From Diphasiastrum complanatum (Eukaryota > Streptophyta > Lycopodiopsida > Lycopodiales > Lycopodiaceae): 64,000 bases of DNA. A program made the translations under genes and the position numbers. The stretch is taken from the NCBI GenBank assembly GCA_029204225.1, contig CM055095.1, positions 12,424,399-12,488,398 on the forward strand. Reading direction: 5' to 3'. The notes beneath the pieces are model-generated. The model was given only the letters and a program-made list of their open reading frames with translations, was not told where the DNA came from and ran no database searches. Shown here in pieces: positions 37,464-43,706 of this stretch (positions are counted from its first letter, which is position 1; each line of letters opens with the position of its first letter).

Positions 37464-40400
37464 TAGGTCCCGCGGTACTGGGTACCGCGGATCCCGGTAC
37501 CGCGGGACCATACTGGTACCGCGGTACCACAATATAATAATATATTTATTATTTAATATTTTTTAAATTTTTTTTTACCTAAACCTACCCGCCCCCCTTG
37601 CATTTCCTCTGAAATTTTTTTGCGCCCTCTCCGCCCTGCCATCGCTGCTGGTTTTTCTTGCCTGCCTTTGATTCCTTGCGTCGCCCATCGCCCACGCAAC
37701 GCCCTGCCTTGCATCTGATTTCCTTTGCCCTGCATTCGCCCATTTTCAGCGTCTCTCCAACAGTGAACCTTGCTATTTTTTTTCCAGCAATCCATGCCTC
37801 ATTTCATCTGCAACGGTGCAATCCGACCTTTCCGGTCTGTGGGACGAGGTAGACATTGTCAGGCGGGTTGCCGACAAGGCCAACAAGACCGGTCAGAAGA
37901 TCGTGCGCTGCCGATACTGTCTCGTCGAGTTTGCTGCATCCCTCACTCGCCTTAAAGGCCATCTGCTCGGTGCACGCGCCAAAAATGGTGCCACCTTGAA
38001 TGCTGCCCCTTGTGGCAGCATGACCGTCCCCGACAGGCAGCGACTACTGGACACCTACGGGCCGCGGCTCGTGGCAGGGGAGAACACCATTTCAGAGGGC
38101 GTTCTCCGATTTTGCACCGCTCCTTATGTGACTAACCCAGAGTTGCTGCCTGCTTGGCTGGCATGCACGAGGATAGGGAGTGCATCCTCCTCCGGTCCCT
38201 TTGCCCCTCAGACAGTTCTGCCTCATGCACCCCCATCTGCTCAGATTCCGGTGGATCCCGTCCCATCGCGTCCGACAGTTGCCACTGCGGTTCCACCACC
38301 ACCCACTGTTGCTCGCACTCCACCAGTCTACGACTTTCTCATGGACTCTCCGCCACCCGAGCAGGCCCAGGATGGTACTGGGCGGGCCTTTGAGGATGTG
38401 GAATTCTTCCTTCCCTTCCCATCCGGATGACCTCCTCAGCCAGCAGTTTTCGTACCCCATGCCAGATGTTGCCCCTCCACCAGTGCACCCCACCTATGCT
38501 GCTGCACCCATCCCTGCCAGTGCATCCCACTCTCCCCATTCCACGTCTCCAGCCGATGCATCCACCAGCGCCCAGCCTGTCGCGTCATCGTCCATTCCCG
38601 TCACGGTTGGTGCACCGTGCTGGAGGTCCACCACCCGTCGTCCACCAGTGAGAGCCCTCGTGCAGCAGACCATTCGCGACGCGCATCAGCCGCACATGGA
38701 CAGAGAGGCCACACAGGCCGTGGCCAGTCTGGTTTACGAGCTGAACCTGCCCTTTGCCATCACCGACTCTGAGCCCTTCAGAAGGGCCTTCCGCCTTGCA
38801 CAGTCTGTCAGCCCTAGCTGGAGAGTCCCTAGTTCAGAGGTTGTCCGCACACACATGCTGAGGGATAGGGTCGAGTCCTTGTCTAGAGAGATGGAGCCTC
38901 TGCGTCGGCACTGGGCCACTTACGGTTGCAGCATCATGTCCGATGGCTGGACTGATGATGTCAGGAGGAGGCCGATCCTCAACATACTGGTCTCCAGCTG
39001 CATGGGCACACAGTTTTTGAGGGCAGTGGATTGCAGCAGGGGGGGGAGAGTCATATCTGCAGAGTTCATGTTTGATGTCATCAGGTCTTCCATCCTAGCC
39101 ATAGGCCCACAGCATGTCGTCACGGTGGTGACGGACAATGCCACGAACTGCATTCAGATGGGTGTACTGCTAGAGGCCGAGTTCCCTCATATTGTTCATA
39201 CCCCCTGTGCAGCCCACGACATAGACCTTCTGATGGGGGACATTGGAGCACTTCCCTGGGTTAGAGCCATCGTCCGGGAGGCCCTCTTCCTGGTGACTTT
39301 TGTCACCAGAAAGAGGCGTGTTCTTGCCATGTTCCGGGTGTTCAGCCATCTGGACCTCCGTAAGCCAGCCCCCACGCGCTTTGCATTCGACTTGGTGGTC
39401 ATCGACCGTTTGATCAGGTGCAGGGCCCAGCTTCTACAGATGGTTGCCAGTGATCTTTGGGGTGCCAGTACATTTCCGCACACTGAGGATGGGGAGCACT
39501 TTCTTCCACGGTGAGGGGAGACCAGTTCTGGAGGGATGCACAGACATTGTCAGGACTGCTTCGACCACTCTACATTGTGCTCCGCATGGCTGACAACGAG
39601 GGGTCGACACTTGGACTGGTGTATGAGCTCATGGACCGGATTGGACAGTTCCTGCAGCTACCCATCTTGCAGCCAGAGAGGTAAGCGGTACAGTGTTGCA
39701 ATTGACCTTTATCTTTCTAGTACTTGCTAGTTTGTTTTTCTGTCAGTGTTGAGCTTTTTCGTAATGCCCTAAACCACATGCCCCTCACCTGCAGGATGAC
39801 AGAGCTGAAGTTCATATGGGAGACGCGGTGGAACTACTTCCACAGGAGTATCCACAGCGTTGCACACATGCTGCATCCCCTCTTCCTCTCTCCGACACAG
39901 ATCGCAGACAGAGAGCTTGAGGCCGATTGGCTTCAGTACATTCACAGGGTGGGTCCACACATAGGTTTGGATCCTATCAGGCTCATGGAGGAGCTCGCTG
40001 CATTTCGTTTCGGCATGGGCACATTCGGCCACCCGGCTGCCAAGGACCCAGAGAGGAGGCAGCTACCCATTACCTGGTGGACCATGTTCGGTAGCACATA
40101 CCCATCTATACAGCGTCTTGCATTGCGTGTCCTTTCTCAGGTATGCATCTCATTTTATCCTCCATTTTTTGTGTTTCGTTGAAGTTTCACCTCTGCCACA
40201 ATGTGCTGAAGTATTTCAGAGCACGCACCACAGGACTGTGCTGCCTCCGTGTGTGAGCGTAATTGGAGCACATGGGCACTGATTCACACGAGGAGAAGGA
40301 ACCGCTTGTCAGTGAGTCAGTTGGAGCGGTTGGTGTTCTGTAGCACCAACGCACGTCTCACCAGGAGGCTTCCGACCATTACGAGCGCATTGCAGGTGAT

Positions 40401-43400
40401 AAGCTAACCTTTCACAGCATGTTGGTTGACTCCTGGTATGTTGGTTTCATTTCTTGATAGAGTTGTTTCTCTGACATGCCAATTTTAAACCTTGCAGACG
40501 AAGATATCCGATTTGGAGCGCCAGGTTGACTTGCCTACGGACAGCACCCATCCCATGCCTGCAGATGACCTGGGCACACAGTTGATGGCAGAGAGAGAGA
40601 GAGGGAGCTTGCCGAGATGAGAGAGAGAGAGCTTGGGCTTGAGCACAGAGAGCCCCCATTGTATGAGGCAGATGAGCCAGTGTCAGAGGATGAGCATGAT
40701 GAGGATGAGCCCATTCAGGTTGTGTTTGCCAGACCAGAGAGGGATGAGGCAGATTATACAGGTGCAGGGCACACGCCACGGGCAGGGGTCACAGGTGCAT
40801 CACGTGGCAGAGGTGGGACACATGGCACATGTTATACCGGCAGACAGGCAGGGCACACAGGGGGGGGCAGTGGCATACCTACCTATGTCGACATGATGGA
40901 GGAGGCTCTTGATAGAGGGCAGAGTGGTTTAGATGCCGGTCCCGCAGATGTTTGAATGCGTGCAGCACAGAGTCATGGCCGTTACTACGACAGCACACCA
41001 GAGGAGGCACCTGATGACTTTCATTGCACAGATTGGGAGGCCATGCAGGGTCTACAGGGTGCACATGATGAGGCACAGGATGAGGCTTGGGTTGATTCAG
41101 GGGTTGGTGCACAGGATGATTCAAAGGTTGGTGCACAGGATGATTTAGAGGCTGGTGCATAGGATGAGTCCCAGAGCCCAGAGCATTTGTATTCGGATGC
41201 CCAGCTGGCCGACTTGGTTGCCACATTGGATTCAGAGGCCCAGTAGATGCCGAGTGTCAGGGCGCCCCCATCATCTCTTGCCAGCATGCCACACACAGAG
41301 TCCCAGCCAGAGCAGCCGCATGAGGTGCCTACAGTTCCTCCAGCTCCTCAGAGGGTGTATGTGCGTCGCACAGCTCCTCCAGTGCCACCGATGCCATTTA
41401 GGCCTGCAGCCCCTCCATCGCCGTCCACTTCTGCAGCACCAGGTCTCCATGGCAGGCCACCATCTGTGCCCAGGTTTTCTCTTGCAGCGCCCACATCCAC
41501 AGTGGCTCCTCCAGTGGCAGCACCCACGTCACATCCTCCTCCTTTGGCAGCACCCAGGATGTACCAGTACCGGCCACCACAGCGCCCCTTTCAGTACATA
41601 TCGCCACTGTACTCGCCTCCTGCACAGCCAGTTCCTCCACCTGCAGCAGCCCCACGGGCACACACTCCACGAGCCCATCCTCCTCGCTCAGTTGCACAGG
41701 GAGTTCCCTCTTTTGCTTCCCTATCCCAGCCGGCCTCAGCTTGGGCCCAGCCTAGCCAGCCAGGTGATTTGCATGGGGGTGACGAGGCATTGACAGCTCC
41801 TCTTGTCCGCAAGAGACCAGGCAGGCCCAAGGGTGCACCGAACAAGAAAGGCAAGGCACAGAAACTGCCAGGGAGGAGAGGACGACCACGCAGGGCTCTA
41901 GGTACAGGTAGAGGTGCAGTATCACAGCTAGTTGGAGCAGGTGTTGTTGGTTTGGCCTGCTTGGGGGCTGATGCGGAGGCTGATTGGGAGGATGAGGATG
42001 ACGAGTCTTCCCCCTCGGATACACAGCCCATGCCAGTTCCAGACAGGCAGAGATATCGGCTGCGAGAGTCAGCTCGGGGCCCTGAGTTGTTTCCAGAGCA
42101 TTCGTCTGAGTCAGAGCCAGAGCATTGATTGTGGCTCCGTTGTTTTAGTTTCAGTAGTTTGTCTCTAGCAGACGGTCTACCATTGTACTCAGATGATTTT
42201 TCACATTATATACAGTGTTTGGCCTACATTATTTGCTGCACATTGTGCGTATGTCGCTCTGTACATGTGATGCTTTATTTTATGTTGAAGAATTCTATGT
42301 GCGTGTCTGAATCCTATTTTCATTTAATTTTGTTTGAAGTGAATGCTAGCTTCACATATATGCACCTACATCATGAGCACAACAATCACCCCTACACCCC
42401 AAACGACATTTCATAAACACATGTAATACATCTGCATTTAAAAAAATTACAGACATTGCATCTTACATGACCAGGCTCGCGTTGCACAAAAAACAACTAT
42501 GTATATATTCAACCGTTGTATCAGGATAACATCACATATACTGTCATTTTTTTAAGCAGCCATCTAGTTATTTGCTGCACCATAAACTGCCGAAAACTAC
42601 ATAGCAACAGTCCGCCACATACGGGTGGACCTCATCTATTCTAAACATCCCTCACTGATCCTCCACCAACTCCTCGCCCTCGTCTGGTGCATTGTTTTGT
42701 CGCTCTTGCTCTGCCTCCCGGTTAGCCCGAGCTGCCTCCTGGTTAGCCCGACGTCTGGCCGCCCTTTCCCTGACCATGATGAGCTGCCGTCGTGTGAAAT
42801 TCATTCCGATCTGCTCATCCAGATCCAGCTCGACAGCGGGGACAGGATCCACAGCGGGGGCGGGCGGCTCCGGTTCCGGATTTCTCTGTCGAGTCTGTCG
42901 CAGCATCTCTCGGATATTTGCCTCTTGCTTCCGATGCCTCTCGTTGTGCCTTCGGATATCTTCCTCAAGCTTTCTCCTGGCTTCGCCCTCGGGCTTCGGT
43001 GGTATGCGCTCAGCCATCTCGATCGACCTTCTCCTCACAGCACCCTGATCCTTGAACACCCTCTCACAGCACCCTGGCTCTCAAACAGCCTCTCACAGCC
43101 TGTCACCGGCTCTCGCTTGCTCTCTCACTGTCTATCACTAGCCCTCTCACAGCCTCTGAAAATGCCGACCACAATGGCATTGTGAGTGCCTATTTATCCC
43201 CACAGCCTGATCGGCCATGTGGATCCCCATCATCCCTCCATGTGCCTCTGTACCTGCCCCCATGTGATGCTCCCCCCTGTGTTGGTCTCCCATTGGGCCC
43301 ATGGTCTGCTCACCCACAATGCCCATGTGCCTCTGTACTTGCCCCCATGTGATGCTACCCCCCTGTGTTGGTCTCCCATTGGCCCCTCGGTCTGCTCACT

Positions 43401-43644
43401 CGCAGTGCCCATGTGCCATTGCAACAGTCCCTTGCATCATGTACTGTACCCTCTTTTTTTACTTTTTTTTGTCCTTTTTTGGTAGTTAATATGCAAAAAA
43501 AAATTACTAAAAATATATTAAAAAATAAAAAAAATTATTAAAAATGGTACCGCCCTGGTACCGCGGATCCCAGGGCGGTACCGTACCGGCGGTACCACTG
43601 ATATGGTACCGGCGGTACCATACCAGCGGTACCAGAGGCTACTA

Positions 43645-43706
<62 letters not shown>

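Larger units (their letters stand above)
37462..43646 (+). mobile_element. hAT transposon (copy B), two convergent ORFs
   Basis: 6,185 bp. The terminal inverted repeat is short, CATAG at the left and CTATG at the right, each followed by clustered GGTACCGCGG/GGTACCGCCGGTAC motifs (37,467-37,535 and 43,546-43,633). The flanking 8 bp are ATATATAT on both sides, as expected for a hAT target duplication, although the TA tract makes this test weak. The plus strand encodes a multi-exon transposase (37,816-42,128); the minus strand encodes a small basic protein (43,059-42,652). It lies inside SDR intron 3. Confidence 0.8.

Noticed and set aside
37462-43646. Two-gene element as PIF/Harbinger or Mutator
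   Set aside because: The transposase has a BED finger, a DUF659-type core and a hAT dimerisation domain. The second protein has no Myb-like motif, and flanks are 8 bp.
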